A stretch of DNA of 64,000 nucleotides, from the NCBI GenBank assembly GCA_937988775.1, contig CALKHP010000030.1:1-64000 (forward strand), given 5' to 3'. This DNA is from an uncultured Alphaproteobacteria bacterium (lineage in GTDB: Bacteria; Pseudomonadota; Alphaproteobacteria; Rhizobiales; Beijerinckiaceae). A program made the translations under genes and the position numbers. The notes below the pieces were generated by a model that was given only the letters and a program-made list of their open reading frames with translations, searched no databases and was not told where the DNA came from. Within the stretch, counting starts at the first letter, position 1. Every line of letters starts with the position of its first letter. Shown piece by piece: positions 9,604-19,520 of the stretch.

Positions 9604-10566
9604 TCAGTCCGCTTCTGCGCCGTGTTCTGAGGTTGGCGAGGGAATTTCCAGGTCGGGGCTGGCGACGAACTGGGCCATGACCCAATCGATGAACAGCGCA
9701 ATCGCAGAGCTGTTTCGGTTGGCGCGCCTCACGAGGTAAAAGCTCTTCGACATCTCGACCGTTGCCGCCATCGGCCGCACCAGACGCCCTTCCGCGAGCA
9801 TGTCATCGGTCAGCAGCGACCAGCCGAGCGCTACGCCCTGCCCGTCGCAGGCGGCCTGCAACACCAGCGAATGGCTATTGAACCGGGTGCTCGGCTTCAT
9901 GCGGCCGGCATCGACGCCAAGCTCGGAAAACCATTGCGCCCAGCCGAAACGGCCATGCCTCGCATCTTCGGTGGCGAGCAGCCTGGCCTGCAAAAGCGCT
10001 TCCGGATTGTCGATCTGCGGGTTCTCATCCCGGTATCGCGGACTACACACCGGGAAGACGCTGCTCGTCCGGATCAGTGTCGCGTCATAGCCGGACCAGG
10101 CTCCGTCACCGTAGGCCAGACCGACCTCGACCTGATCGGCGATGCGCTCGAAACCTTCATCCGTAGCGATCAGGTCGACCGCGATATCGGGAAAACTCTT
10201 CTGGAAATCGGCCAGCCGGGAAACCAACCAGAAGGTGCCCATGGAAAAGGTGACGCCGACGCTGATCCTGGTATGGCTGTTGACCTGCCTGATCTCCTCG
10301 ACCGTGCCCGCAATCTGGTCGAACGCCATCACGATCGAGCGCAGGAGTTGATGTCCCTCCTGCGTGAGGCCAAGACCGCGATGATGCCGCTCGAACAGGG
10401 CGATGCCGAGTTCGACCTCAAGGGCGCGCACCTGCTGGCTCACGGCGGCCTGCGTCACACCGAGTTCCTGGGCCGACCTCGTGAAACTGAGATGGCGGGC
10501 CGCCGATTCGAACATGCGCAATCGCGACATGCGCGGGAGCCTGCCCACATAACCGCTCGAACTCAT
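9604..10566 (-). CDS. LysR-family transcriptional regulator (GcvA-like)
   Basis: About 320 residues, with an N-terminal winged HTH (LRMFESAARHLSFTRSAQEL, GVTQAAVSQQVRALEVELG) and a substrate-binding effector domain (SVGVTFSMGTFWLVSRLADF onwards). The LPRMSRLRMFESAARHLSFT pattern is typical of GcvA/AmpR-like members. The start at 10566 (MSSSGYVGRLPRM) is chosen because the upstream extension is not LysR-like. It is transcribed divergently from the EthD-FGD-cofE-cofD genes across a 204-base gap, the usual LysR layout, so it is the best candidate regulator of that unit. Its effector is unknown. Confidence 0.9.
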   Translation of the reverse strand: MSSSGYVGRLPRMSRLRMFESAARHLSFTRSAQELGVTQAAVSQQVRALEVELGIALFERHHRGLGLTQEGHQLLRSIVMAFDQIAGTVEEIRQVNSHTRISVGVTFSMGTFWLVSRLADFQKSFPDIAVDLIATDEGFERIADQVEVGLAYGDGAWSGYDATLIRTSSVFPVCSPRYRDENPQIDNPEALLQARLLATEDARHGRFGWAQWFSELGVDAGRMKPSTRFNSHSLVLQAACDGQGVALGWSLLTDDMLAEGRLVRPMAATVEMSKSFYLVRRANRNSSAIALFIDWVMAQFVASPDLEIPSPTSEHGAEAD

Positions 10567-10770
10567 TCCATCTCCCCGGCCGCACCGCTGTTGGATAAAA
10601 TCGGCATCGGCGCGGGCCAGCCAACATTCTTTGACAACGCCATGTTCAACGTGAACCCGGTTTGAGCCAAGCTGAAATTTTGCAAATGCCCCGCAGAAAT
10701 CTTCTGTTGAACTACTTGACACGGCAACTAGCATGCCCTCGCAACCATCGCGTTCAGGGGTAAAGTCACG
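10567..10770. promoter_or_regulatory. Divergent control region between LysR gene and EthD/F420 genes
   Basis: The gap separates two divergent genes. A TTGACA hexamer lies at 10716-10721 on the plus strand, about 50 bases before the EthD start, without a clear -10 at ideal spacing. LysR binding is expected here from family behaviour but no definite T-N11-A palindrome was picked out by eye. Confidence 0.35.
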
Positions 10771-11490
10771 ATGATCGTTTTATGCGCTTATTATGCCGGG
10801 ACGGTAAATCCGGAACATCAGGCCGATTATGATGCCTATGTGCGCAACGTTCATCTTGACCTTGTTTCGACATGGCCCGGCCTTCGCAAGCTGAGACTTC
10901 TGAAGAACGACGGAAAATCTTATCTCGACGAAGCGCCGCGCTATTACCAATGCTTCGAACTGACCTATGACAGCATGGAAGCGCTGGAACAGTCGCTCCG
11001 TTCGCCGGAGCGCGACGAAACCAAGCTTCGCACCAGAGCGGATGCGAGCCAGTTCCGCGAGCGCTTCCACGGCGAAGTGCGCCATGTCCTCTACGAGCCG
11101 AGCGAGTTCAATCCGCCGATCACCGGCGCCTCGCCGGCCTTCCTGCGCTGCGCCTATTACAAGGGCACGGTCGCACCCGCCAATCGTGCGCGCTTCGACA
11201 CCTATGTGCGCGACGTGCACATGCCCGATGTCGCGGCATGGCCGCATCTGCGCCACCTGCGCATGATGAAGAATGACGAGCGCGTCTTCATCGAGGAGAA
11301 GCCGCAATATTATCAGGCGTTCGAACTTGCCTTCGAGAGCCAGGCCGACATGGATGCCTGCATGGCCTCCGAGGCGCGCAAGGAGACGCGGCGCGTCGCC
11401 AAGCAGGATTTCGACAGTTTCAAGGGACTGTTCGAGGGTGAAGTGCACCACGTGAACTATCGCTGCCACGACATTCCGGTCAAAGGCTAG
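10771..11490 (+). CDS. Tandemly duplicated EthD-like (dimeric alpha+beta barrel) protein
   Basis: The 239 residues are two copies of one ~115-residue unit. Repeat 1 begins LCAYYAGTVNPEHQADYDAY and repeat 2 begins LRCAYYKGTVAPANRARFDT. Each continues with YVR(N/D)VH, a W-P-(G/H)-L-R motif, a leucine/methionine-rich LRLLK/LRMMK strand, and YYQ(C/A)FEL, and each ends with F(H/E)GEV(R/H)H. EthD-like domains normally pair between subunits; this fusion would make the barrel within one chain. EthD proteins accompany monooxygenase systems, but their chemistry is mostly unproven. It is the first gene of the unit leading into the FGD homologue, cofE and cofD, so a role on the pathway substrate is inferred. 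Confidence 0.8.
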   Translation: MIVLCAYYAGTVNPEHQADYDAYVRNVHLDLVSTWPGLRKLRLLKNDGKSYLDEAPRYYQCFELTYDSMEALEQSLRSPERDETKLRTRADASQFRERFHGEVRHVLYEPSEFNPPITGASPAFLRCAYYKGTVAPANRARFDTYVRDVHMPDVAAWPHLRHLRMMKNDERVFIEEKPQYYQAFELAFESQADMDACMASEARKETRRVAKQDFDSFKGLFEGEVHHVNYRCHDIPVKG

Positions 11491-11542
11491 GCGTCCTCGC
11501 GCACGAGCCAAACAGGCAAAAATCTCTGCAGGACATTCAAAC

Positions 11543-12547
11543 GTGTTGAAGCTCGGCTACAAGGCATCCGCTGAACAGTTCGATCCGCGCCAACTGTTGG
11601 ACTTCACGGTCGAAGCCGATCGGCTCGGCTATGACTCGGCTTTCATCAGCGATCACTTCCAGCCGTGGCGTCACACCGGCGGCCACGCCCCGTCGGCGCT
11701 GGCCTGGATGGGCGCCGCGGGTGCCGCCACGCAACGCATCACGCTCGGCACCAGCGTGCTGACGCCGACCTTCCGCTATCATCCCTCGATCGTGGCGCAG
11801 GTGTTCGGCACGCTCGGCGTGATGTTCCCCGGCCGGATCGTGCTCGGCGTCGGCAGCGGCGAAGGGCTGAACGAAATCCCGGCGCTCGGCATCGCATGGC
11901 CCGAGATCAAAGAACGCTTCGCGCGCCTGCGCGAGGCGATCACGCTGATGCGCAAGCTGTGGAGCGAGGAGCGCGTCTCGTTCTCCGGCGACTTCTACAA
12001 GACCGAGAATGCAACGATCTACGACCGGCCCAGGACGCCGATCCCGATCTTCGTCGCCGGCGCCGGACCAATGGTGGCGAAATATGCCGGGCGTTCCGCC
12101 GACGGCTTCATCTGCACGAGCGGCAAGGCGCGCGAACTTTATGTCGAAACCCTGCTGCCGAATGTCGAGGCCGGCCTGGCGCAACGCGCTCAGCCGGCGG
12201 CCGGCTATGAGCGCATGATCGAAATGAAGGTCTCGTTCGATACCGACAAGGAACGGGCGCTCAGCGACACCCGTTTCTGGGCAGCACTTGCACTCTCGCC
12301 GGAAGAAAAAATGTCGGTCGAGGACCCGCGCGAGATGGAGCGCCTCGCCGACGCGCTGCCGGTGGAGCGAACCGCCAAGCGCTGGATTGTCTCCAGCGAC
12401 CCGGACGAGCATGTCGAGATGATCAAGCCCTATCTGGCGATGGGCTTCAACCACATGGTGTTCCACGCGCCGGGCGAGGATCAGGTCCGGTTCTTGCGCC
12501 TTTATGCCGAACAGGTGATACCGCGCCTTCGGGCGCTCGCCGGTTAG
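11543..12547 (+). CDS. fgd: F420-dependent glucose-6-phosphate dehydrogenase (FGD1-like)
   Basis: Luciferase-like (LLM) TIM-barrel enzyme expected to oxidise glucose 6-phosphate to 6-phosphogluconolactone while reducing F420. The 334 residues follow mycobacterial FGD1 almost without gaps (LKLGYKASAEQF at the N-terminus, SDHFQPWRH, GTSVLTPTFRY, AKRWIV, FHAPG). From my memory of FGD1, active-site His40, Trp44 and Glu109 match His38, Trp42 and Glu107 here. The phosphate ligands Lys198, Lys259 and Arg283 match Lys195, Lys256 and Arg280. This argues for true FGD activity rather than a generic LLM reductase. It starts at a GTG. The cofE gene follows after 45 bases, consistent with an operon that makes and reduces the cofactor. 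Confidence 0.88.
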   Translation: MLKLGYKASAEQFDPRQLLDFTVEADRLGYDSAFISDHFQPWRHTGGHAPSALAWMGAAGAATQRITLGTSVLTPTFRYHPSIVAQVFGTLGVMFPGRIVLGVGSGEGLNEIPALGIAWPEIKERFARLREAITLMRKLWSEERVSFSGDFYKTENATIYDRPRTPIPIFVAGAGPMVAKYAGRSADGFICTSGKARELYVETLLPNVEAGLAQRAQPAAGYERMIEMKVSFDTDKERALSDTRFWAALALSPEEKMSVEDPREMERLADALPVERTAKRWIVSSDPDEHVEMIKPYLAMGFNHMVFHAPGEDQVRFLRLYAEQVIPRLRALAG

Positions 12548-12592
12548 GCTGTACCGCGCACCGCGATTCAGGCCGACCGCTCAGGAACATCC

Positions 12593-13351
12593 ATGCCAAC
12601 AGTCGAACTGATCGCGCTGCCGGATTTCCCGCTGGTCGCACCCGGCATGGATCTGCCGGAACTCGTGGCGGGCGAGCTTGCCCGGCACGGCATTTCGCTC
12701 CGCCAGGGCGATGTGGTCGCGCTCGCGCAGAAGATCGTCTCCAAGGCCGAAGGCCGTTTTGTCGACCTTGCGACGGTTGCGCCCTCCTCCGAGGCGCTCC
12801 GCATCGCGGCGGAAGCCGGCAAGGATGCGCGCATCGTCGAGGTGATCCTGCGCGAATCGAATCGCGTCGTCCGCATCCGCCCCAACCTGCTGATCGTCGA
12901 GCATCGCCAGGGCTTCGTGATGGCGAATGCCGGCATCGACCAGTCGAATATCGGCGGCGCACCGGACAGGGTCCTGCTGCTGCCGCAGGATGCCGATGCC
13001 AGTGCCGAGGCGCTGCGGGCGCATCTCTCCGCCCGGTTCGGCGTGGATATCGGCGTCGTCGTCAATGACAGTTTCGGCCGGGCCTGGCGTCGCGGCGTCT
13101 GCGGCGTGGCCATCGGCGCCGCCGGCCTGCCCGCCCTGATCGACAAGCGCGGCGACTTCGACCTGTTCGGACGCGAATTGAAGGTCACGGTGATCGGCTT
13201 TGCCGATGAAATCGCCGCAGCGGCATCACTTGTCATGGGCCAGGCCGATGAAGGACGGCCGGTGGTAATCCTGCGTGGCCTGTCCTGGCCTTCCGGCACG
13301 GGCAAGGCCGTCGATATCGTACGCTCGCCGGAGGAGGACCTGTTTCGATGA
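12593..13351 (+). CDS. cofE: Coenzyme F420-0:L-glutamate ligase CofE
   Basis: Adds L-glutamates to F420-0 using GTP, building the polyglutamate tail. The 252-residue product matches the single-domain CofE fold: start VELIALPDFPLVAPGMDLPE, metal/GTP-site region LRQGDVVALAQKIVSKAEGR, then VLRESNRVVRIRPNLLIVEH, MANAGIDQSNIGG and NDSFGRAWRRGVCGVAIGAA. There is no C-terminal nitroreductase domain, so it is not the actinobacterial FbiB fusion. How F420-0 would be matured from any dehydro-intermediate is not shown here. The stop overlaps the cofD start (ATGA). Confidence 0.96.
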   Translation: MPTVELIALPDFPLVAPGMDLPELVAGELARHGISLRQGDVVALAQKIVSKAEGRFVDLATVAPSSEALRIAAEAGKDARIVEVILRESNRVVRIRPNLLIVEHRQGFVMANAGIDQSNIGGAPDRVLLLPQDADASAEALRAHLSARFGVDIGVVVNDSFGRAWRRGVCGVAIGAAGLPALIDKRGDFDLFGRELKVTVIGFADEIAAAASLVMGQADEGRPVVILRGLSWPSGTGKAVDIVRSPEEDLFR

Positions 13352-14291
13352 GCGCGAAAATCGTCGCGCTGTCGGGCGGCATTGGCGGTGCGAAGCTGGC
13401 GCTTGGCCTGTCGCATGTCGTCGCGCCGGATGACCTGCTGATCGTCGCCAATACCGGCGACGATTTCGAGCATCTCGGCCTCAGCATCTCGCCCGATCTC
13501 GACACGCTGACCTATGTGCTGGCGGGGCTGGACGACCGCGAGCGCGGCTGGGGCCGGGCGAATGAGAGCTGGGCCTTCATGGACGCGCTCGGGGCGCTTG
13601 GCGGCGAGACATGGTTTGCGCTCGGTGACCGCGATCTCGCGCTGCATGTCGAGCGCACGCGCCGCCTGAAGGCAGGCGAGACCTTGTCACAGGTCACGGC
13701 GACGCTTTCGGCCCGGCTCGGCGTCAAGCCGGCGATCGTGCCGATGAGCGACGATCCTGTCAGGACGCGTCTGAAAACGGCACGCGGCTGGCTCGATTTC
13801 CAGGACTATTTCGTGCGCCTGCATTGCGAGCCGGCGGTCGAGGAGATTTTTTTCGCCGGCGCCGCGAGCGCCCGCCCGCACCCGCGCCTGATCGCGGCGC
13901 TGCACGCACCCGACCTGCGGGCCGTGGTGATCTGCCCCTCGAATCCGCTAATCAGCATCGAACCGATCCTGGCGGTTCCCGGCATCAGGACGGCGCTTGC
14001 GGCGGTCAAAGCGCCTGTCGTCGCGGTTTCGCCGATCGTCGGCGGCGCGGCGCTCAAGGGACCGACGGCGAAGATGTTTGCCGAACTCGGCGTGACGCCA
14101 AGCGCCGAAGCGGTGTTCAGGCGCTATGAGGACCTGATCGACATTCTTGTCGTCGACGAGACCGAAGCCCCGCTGCCGACGGATCTGCGGCCCCGCACGA
14201 GGGCGGCGCAGACCATCATGCGCACGCTGGAAGACCGCGTGGCGCTCGCCCGCGCCGTGCTGGCCGCCGCCGACGGGCCCGGTTCCCGGAT

Positions 14292-14295
<4 letters not shown>
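13348..14295 (+). CDS. cofD: 2-phospho-L-lactate transferase CofD (FbiA)
   Basis: Transfers the phospholactyl-type side chain from the GDP- or GPP-linked donor made by CofC onto the deazaflavin FO, giving F420-0. The 315 residues show the family N-terminus VALSGGIGGAKLALGLSHVV, then IVANTGDDFEHLGLSISPDL, DTLTYVLAGL, the central VPMSDDPVRTRLKT and the C-terminal VICPSNPLISIEPIL and VSPIVGGAALKGPTAKMFAE. It overlaps cofE by 4 bases. Its stop codon interlocks with that of the convergent ABC ATPase gene (shared TTAA), so there is no room for a terminator between the two units. Confidence 0.97.
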
Positions 14296-15271
<976 letters not shown>

Positions 15272-15275
<4 letters not shown>

Positions 15276-16306
15276 GACAGGCTCTCCAGCACGCGGTCGG
15301 CATGCCAGCAGGCCGCGATATGGCCGGGCCGCTTCTCCTCCAGTGGCGGCACCGCCCGGTGGCATTGCTCCGATGCGAAACCGCAGCGCGGCGCGAAGGC
15401 ACAGCCCGGCGGAAGTTGCGTCAGCGAAGGCACGCTGCCCTTGATCTCCGACAACCGGCCGCGGCCAGTTCGTGTCAGGGAGGCGCCAAGCTCCGGGATC
15501 GAGCCGAGCAGGCCGAGCGTATAGGGATGGCACGGCGCCGCGAACAACTCGTTGACCTCGGCCTCCTCGACCTTGCGCCCGGCATACATCACGATGACCC
15601 GATCGGCGTTTTCCGCCACCAACCCGAGATCGTGGGTGATGAGCATGATGGCCGTGCCGAGACTCTCCTGCAGTTCCGCCATCAGTTCCATGATCTGGGC
15701 CTGGATGGTCACGTCGAGCGCCGTCGTCGGCTCGTCGGCCAGCAGCAGCTTCGGATTGCAGGCCAGCGCGATGGCGATCATCACGCGCTGGCGCATGCCC
15801 CCGGAAAGCTGATGCGGATATTCCCCCGCCCGCCTGGCTGGTTCCGGGATCTTGACCAGCCGCAATTTCTCGATCGCCGCATCCCAGGCCTGCCGGCGCG
15901 TCAGCCCGACATGCAGCATCAGCACCTCGGCGATCTGGTAGCCGATCGTCTTGACCGGATTGAGCGAGGTCATCGGCTCCTGGAAGATCATCGAGATGTC
16001 GCGGCCACGCACGCGCCGCATATCCGGTTCAGGCAGCCCGACGAGATCCCTGCCGTCGAACAGCAGTCGCCCGGCGGCGATGCGCGCGATCGGTGGCAGC
16101 AGGCGTGCGATCGACAATGCAGTCATGCTCTTGCCGCAGCCCGATTCACCGACGACGCCAAGTGTCTGGCCACGCTTGAGCGCAAAAGAAACATCGATCA
16201 CCGCCGGCAGCACGCGGTCACGCAGGGCAAGCTCGGTTCGCAAGCCCTCGACGGCGATGACCGGCGCGACATTTTCCGGGAGAGTCGTGGGTGACGCCTC
16301 CGCCAT
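15272..16306 (-). CDS. Peptide/nickel-type ABC transporter ATPase (DppD/OppD-like)
   Basis: Partner ATPase of about 344 residues. It shows GVVGESGCGKSMTALSIARL (Walker A), LSGGMRQRVMIAIALACNPK (signature), LLLADEPTTALDVTIQAQIM (Walker B/D-loop) and ITHDLG. The C-terminal domain has LPPGCAFAPRCGFA. An ATG at 16306 overlaps the stop of the permease gene; a GTG one codon earlier is an alternative. It would work as a heterodimer with the downstream DppF-like subunit. Confidence 0.93.
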
Positions 16307-17199
16307 CACTTGATCCCCCGGGAGGCCGGATCGAATTGCTGACGGAGCCCCTCCCCGAGCATGTTGAAGCCGAGCACGGCGAGAAAGATCATCGTGGCTG
16401 GCGCAAGCGCATAGAACGGTTGCAGTTCCAGATACTGGAACCCAACTTGCACCATCGAACCCCAGGTCGATTGCGGCGGCTGCGCGCCGAGGCCGATGAA
16501 GCTCAGGCTGGATTCGGTGATGATCGCGAAGCCGATCGCCAGCGAAGCCTGCACGATGACCGGGTTGATCGCATTGGGCAGGATGTGCCTGAACAGGATG
16601 AGCCAGGTCGGCGCGCCGAGCGATTCCGCGGCCAGCACGTAATCGTTCGTCTTCAGAGACAGCACCTGCCCGCGCACCAGCCGCGTGAAAGCCGGGATCG
16701 CCACGATGGCGATGGCGATCGTGGTGTTGACCAGGCCGGTGCCGAGAACGGCGGCGATGGTCAGCGCCAGCACGAGCGGAGGCAGCGCGATAATGCTGTC
16801 GATGAGGCGCATGAAGATGGCATCGAAAGCCCCGCCCAGATAGCCGGCGACGAGGCCGAGCGGCACGCCGATGAGGGCGGCCATGGCCACCGACCCCAAA
16901 CCAACCGACAGCGACAGGCGCGCGCCATCGACCAGCCGGCTCAGGATATCGCGGCCGAGTTCGTCGGTGCCGAGCAGATGGCTGGCACCGGGTGCGCCAA
17001 GCAGCGCGTTATAGTCCATGGTGTTGGGGCCGAAAGGCAATATGTGGCCGACGAACAGCACGGCGACAAGCTGGATCAGCACCAGAAACCCGCCGACGGC
17101 CAGCAGCGGGTTGCGCAGCGCGTCAAGCATGCTTCTGAACAGACGCTGGCGGCGCGACGGTCGCGAGGACCGGCCGAGGCTCTCGGGGGCGAGGGTCAC
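16306..17199 (-). CDS. Peptide/nickel-type ABC transporter permease (DppC-like)
   Basis: Inner-membrane permease with an N-terminal OppC_N helix (NPLLAVGGFLVLIQLVAVLF), a periplasmic stretch with the family motif LLGTDELGRDILSRLVDGAR and the EAA loop (VLAAESLGAPTWLILFRHIL, PNAINPVIV). Several further helices end in FLAVLGFNMLGEGLRQQFDP. I place the start at GTG 17199, preceded by an AGGTGG ribosome-binding site. The open frame upstream of that overlaps the DppB-like gene and is not family-like. It pairs with the permease encoded 10 bases upstream. Confidence 0.92.
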   Translation of the reverse strand: MTLAPESLGRSSRPSRRQRLFRSMLDALRNPLLAVGGFLVLIQLVAVLFVGHILPFGPNTMDYNALLGAPGASHLLGTDELGRDILSRLVDGARLSLSVGLGSVAMAALIGVPLGLVAGYLGGAFDAIFMRLIDSIIALPPLVLALTIAAVLGTGLVNTTIAIAIVAIPAFTRLVRGQVLSLKTNDYVLAAESLGAPTWLILFRHILPNAINPVIVQASLAIGFAIITESSLSFIGLGAQPPQSTWGSMVQVGFQYLELQPFYALAPATMIFLAVLGFNMLGEGLRQQFDPASRGIK

Positions 17200-17209
17200 G
17201 ACGGCCACC

Positions 17210-18160
17210 TCACGACTGCTTGATCCGGGGGTCGAGCAGCCCATAGGCGATATCGACCAGAAGGTTTGCCAGCACGACGGACAAGGTGATGAACAACACG
17301 ACGGCCTGCACCACGGCGTAATCCCGGCTGAGGATGGCATCGACCAGCAGCCGCCCGACACCTGGCACCGCGAAGACCGTCTCCGTGACCACCGCTCCGC
17401 TGAACAGCGAACCCAATTGCAGTCCAAGGATTGTCACGACCGGCAATATGGCGTTCTGGGCGGCGTGCCTGAAAACCACGGCACCTTCGCCGAGCCCCTT
17501 GGCCCGCGCCGTGCGGATATAAGCAAGCTGCATGGTCTCGGCGAAGCTGGAGCGCGCCTGACGGGTCAGCACGGCGATCAGGGCGAAGGTCAGCGTCAGC
17601 GCCGGCAGAATCGTGGTCCTGACGCTTTGCCAGAAATCGACAAAAGGCGAGACGAAGCCGGAGGCTGGCAGCATGCCACCGCGCATGGCGACAAAATAGA
17701 TGAACAGGCCACCGGTCAGGAAATACGGCATCGCAGCGCCGATCAGCGCCAGCGCGGTGCCGAGCCAATCGACCCAGGAATTCATGCGCACGGCGGTGTA
17801 GGCACCCAGCGGCAGCGAGACGAGGATGGCGAGAATCCACGCCGTCAGGCCGATCTGCGCCGTCGGCAGGATGCGCGGGCGCAGCACGTCCCACACCGGC
17901 AGCCGGTTATAGACCGAATAACCGAGGTCCCCGGACAACGCCCGCTGCACCCACAAACCGTATTGCACATAGACCGGGCGGTCGAAGCCGTACTGGTGGC
18001 GCAACTGCTGGAGAAGCTCGGGCGAGGCATCGCTTTGCGATTGCCCCGCCATCACGGTGATCGGATCGCCCGGCAGCAGGCGCATCAGCGAAAAGATGAT
18101 GACCGATGTGAGAAACACAACGGGAATGGCCGCGAGGACGCGCTTTATAACGAACTGCAC
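17210..18160 (-). CDS. Peptide/nickel-type ABC transporter permease (DppB-like)
   Basis: The 316 residues start with the classic DppB helix (FVIKRVLAAIPVVFLTSVII) and RLLPGDPITVMAG, followed by five more helices. The EAA loop is YIRTARAKGLGEGAVVFRHA. The product ends IAYGLLDPRIKQS. It is the first permease of the minus-strand importer in the F420 region. The preceding gene encodes an F420-dependent-type oxidoreductase, so transport and oxidation of the same compound are probably linked. Confidence 0.93.
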   Translation of the reverse strand: MQFVIKRVLAAIPVVFLTSVIIFSLMRLLPGDPITVMAGQSQSDASPELLQQLRHQYGFDRPVYVQYGLWVQRALSGDLGYSVYNRLPVWDVLRPRILPTAQIGLTAWILAILVSLPLGAYTAVRMNSWVDWLGTALALIGAAMPYFLTGGLFIYFVAMRGGMLPASGFVSPFVDFWQSVRTTILPALTLTFALIAVLTRQARSSFAETMQLAYIRTARAKGLGEGAVVFRHAAQNAILPVVTILGLQLGSLFSGAVVTETVFAVPGVGRLLVDAILSRDYAVVQAVVLFITLSVVLANLLVDIAYGLLDPRIKQS

Positions 18161-18203
18161 ATCACCTCCCGCTCACGAAGCGCCGACAGTAGTTTGGGAC
18201 GCC

Positions 18204-19262
18204 TTACGCGGCCTGGATCGGCGACCGCGCCCTGAGCGCCAGCGCACGCGGTACGACCTCGTTTGCGAAAGCCTTCACCACATCCGCGACATCCTGGCCT
18301 GGCGCTGCGTGCGGGCGCAACGTGATTTGCGTGATCCGCGGCGTCAAGGCGCGGGCCAATTGCTCGGCCACTCGCTCCGGGCTGCCAGCCAGCACCATGG
18401 CCTCGACCGCATCGCGCGGCAGAATTGCGGCAGCCTGCTCCTCGGCGCCCTGCGGCCGATCGCGCGCGAGCGCGATAAAGGCCTCGGGAAGCGAGACGCC
18501 AAGCTCCGCGAGATAGTCCCAATGCGGATACTGGCTCATCAGCCGGCTCGTGACGCGGCGACGCATGACGGCAAGCGCTGCCTCATCGTCATCGCTGATG
18601 CAGGCTTCGACCCTGAGACCAACGTCGAACGTCCCGCCTTGGCGCCCGGCCTTGGCGATCCCCTCGTCGATCTTGCCGGTGTAGAAGTCGAAAGCCCCCG
18701 GTTGCAGGACGTTGGCGACCAGCACACCGTCGGCGATCTGCCCGGCGAGGCGGGTCATCTGCGCGCCATGCGTGGCGAAATAGACCGGAATGTCGCTGCG
18801 CACCGGCTTGAATGAGAGCTTGCCGCCATCGACCGAAACCACCTTGCCCTGCGAGGTGACGCGCTCGCCCCGCAGGAGGGCCTTGATCATCTCCACCGAT
18901 TCGCGCATCGCCGCGATCGGCAGGGTCTTCTCGATGCCCAATTCCTTGAAACCCGCGCCGCCGATGCCGATGCCGAGCACCGCCCGGCCATTGCTCAGTT
19001 CGTCGAGCGTGGCGATGGCGGCGGCGGTGATCGCCGGATGGCGGGAATAGGGATCCGTCACGCCGGGGCCGATCTGGATCTTCTCGGTGGCGAGCGCTAC
19101 TGCGGCCAACGCGACATAGCATTCGCGTGCGAAGCGGACATCGGTGTACCAGAAGTGGCTATAGCCGAGATCCTCGCTGAGGCGAGCCAGCCGAACAAGT
19201 TCGGCGAGGCTCGATTCAGAGAACAGCAGCAGGCCGAGCGCAGGCGTGACGGTGTTTTTCAC
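18204..19262 (-). CDS. LLM-class F420-dependent oxidoreductase
   Basis: The 352-residue luciferase-like protein has the fold of F420-dependent reductases and methylene-tetrahydromethanopterin reductase. It begins ALGLLLFSESSLAELVRLAR, with LGYSHFWYTDVRFARECYVA, IQIGPGVTDPYSRHPAITAA, GRAVLGIGIGGAGFKELGI and DIPVYFATHGAQM. The VTDPYSRHP strand and GIGIGGAG loop are typical of the Mer-like branch, distinct from the FGD branch at 11.5 kb. It starts at GTG 19262, sits 14 bases after the tautomerase gene and is followed by the ABC permease. I infer it acts on the imported substrate with F420; the reaction cannot be read from the sequence, and an FMN-dependent monooxygenase is possible. Confidence 0.85.
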   Translation of the reverse strand: MKNTVTPALGLLLFSESSLAELVRLARLSEDLGYSHFWYTDVRFARECYVALAAVALATEKIQIGPGVTDPYSRHPAITAAAIATLDELSNGRAVLGIGIGGAGFKELGIEKTLPIAAMRESVEMIKALLRGERVTSQGKVVSVDGGKLSFKPVRSDIPVYFATHGAQMTRLAGQIADGVLVANVLQPGAFDFYTGKIDEGIAKAGRQGGTFDVGLRVEACISDDDEAALAVMRRRVTSRLMSQYPHWDYLAELGVSLPEAFIALARDRPQGAEEQAAAILPRDAVEAMVLAGSPERVAEQLARALTPRITQITLRPHAAPGQDVADVVKAFANEVVPRALALRARSPIQAA

Positions 19263-19276
19263 GGTTGCGGCCGCCC

Positions 19277-19483
19277 CTATTTCTTCGGCGACGCGGATGC
19301 TTCGGCCAGTTCCGGCGCGCCGCCGATGACCCAGTTTTCGCGCGCCACGTTCTCGAACATCACATGCACGCCGTCCCGCTTGGAACCGCCGATATTGACC
19401 AGCGCCTGGGTGATCGCTTCGGCGATCTGGCGCTTCTTCTCAACGGAACGGCCTTCATAGAATGCAACACGAACCACAGGCAT
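19277..19483 (-). CDS. 4-oxalocrotonate tautomerase-family protein
   Basis: A 68-residue protein that begins MPVVRVAFYEGRSVEKKRQI, so removal of Met exposes the catalytic Pro1 of the tautomerase superfamily. AEAITQALVNIGG and HVMFENVARENWVIGG complete the beta-alpha-beta unit. The length suits hexameric 4-OT enzymes. GAGGAGAAGAGC upstream is a good ribosome-binding site, which supports this short start over the longer open frame. Set between the solute-binding protein and the LLM oxidoreductase genes, it likely isomerises an enol or unsaturated acid intermediate of the same pathway. Confidence 0.88.
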   Translation of the reverse strand: MPVVRVAFYEGRSVEKKRQIAEAITQALVNIGGSKRDGVHVMFENVARENWVIGGAPELAEASASPKK

Positions 19484-19520
19484 GCTCTTCTCCTCAATAA
19501 TCCATCGAATGTTGTCGTGC

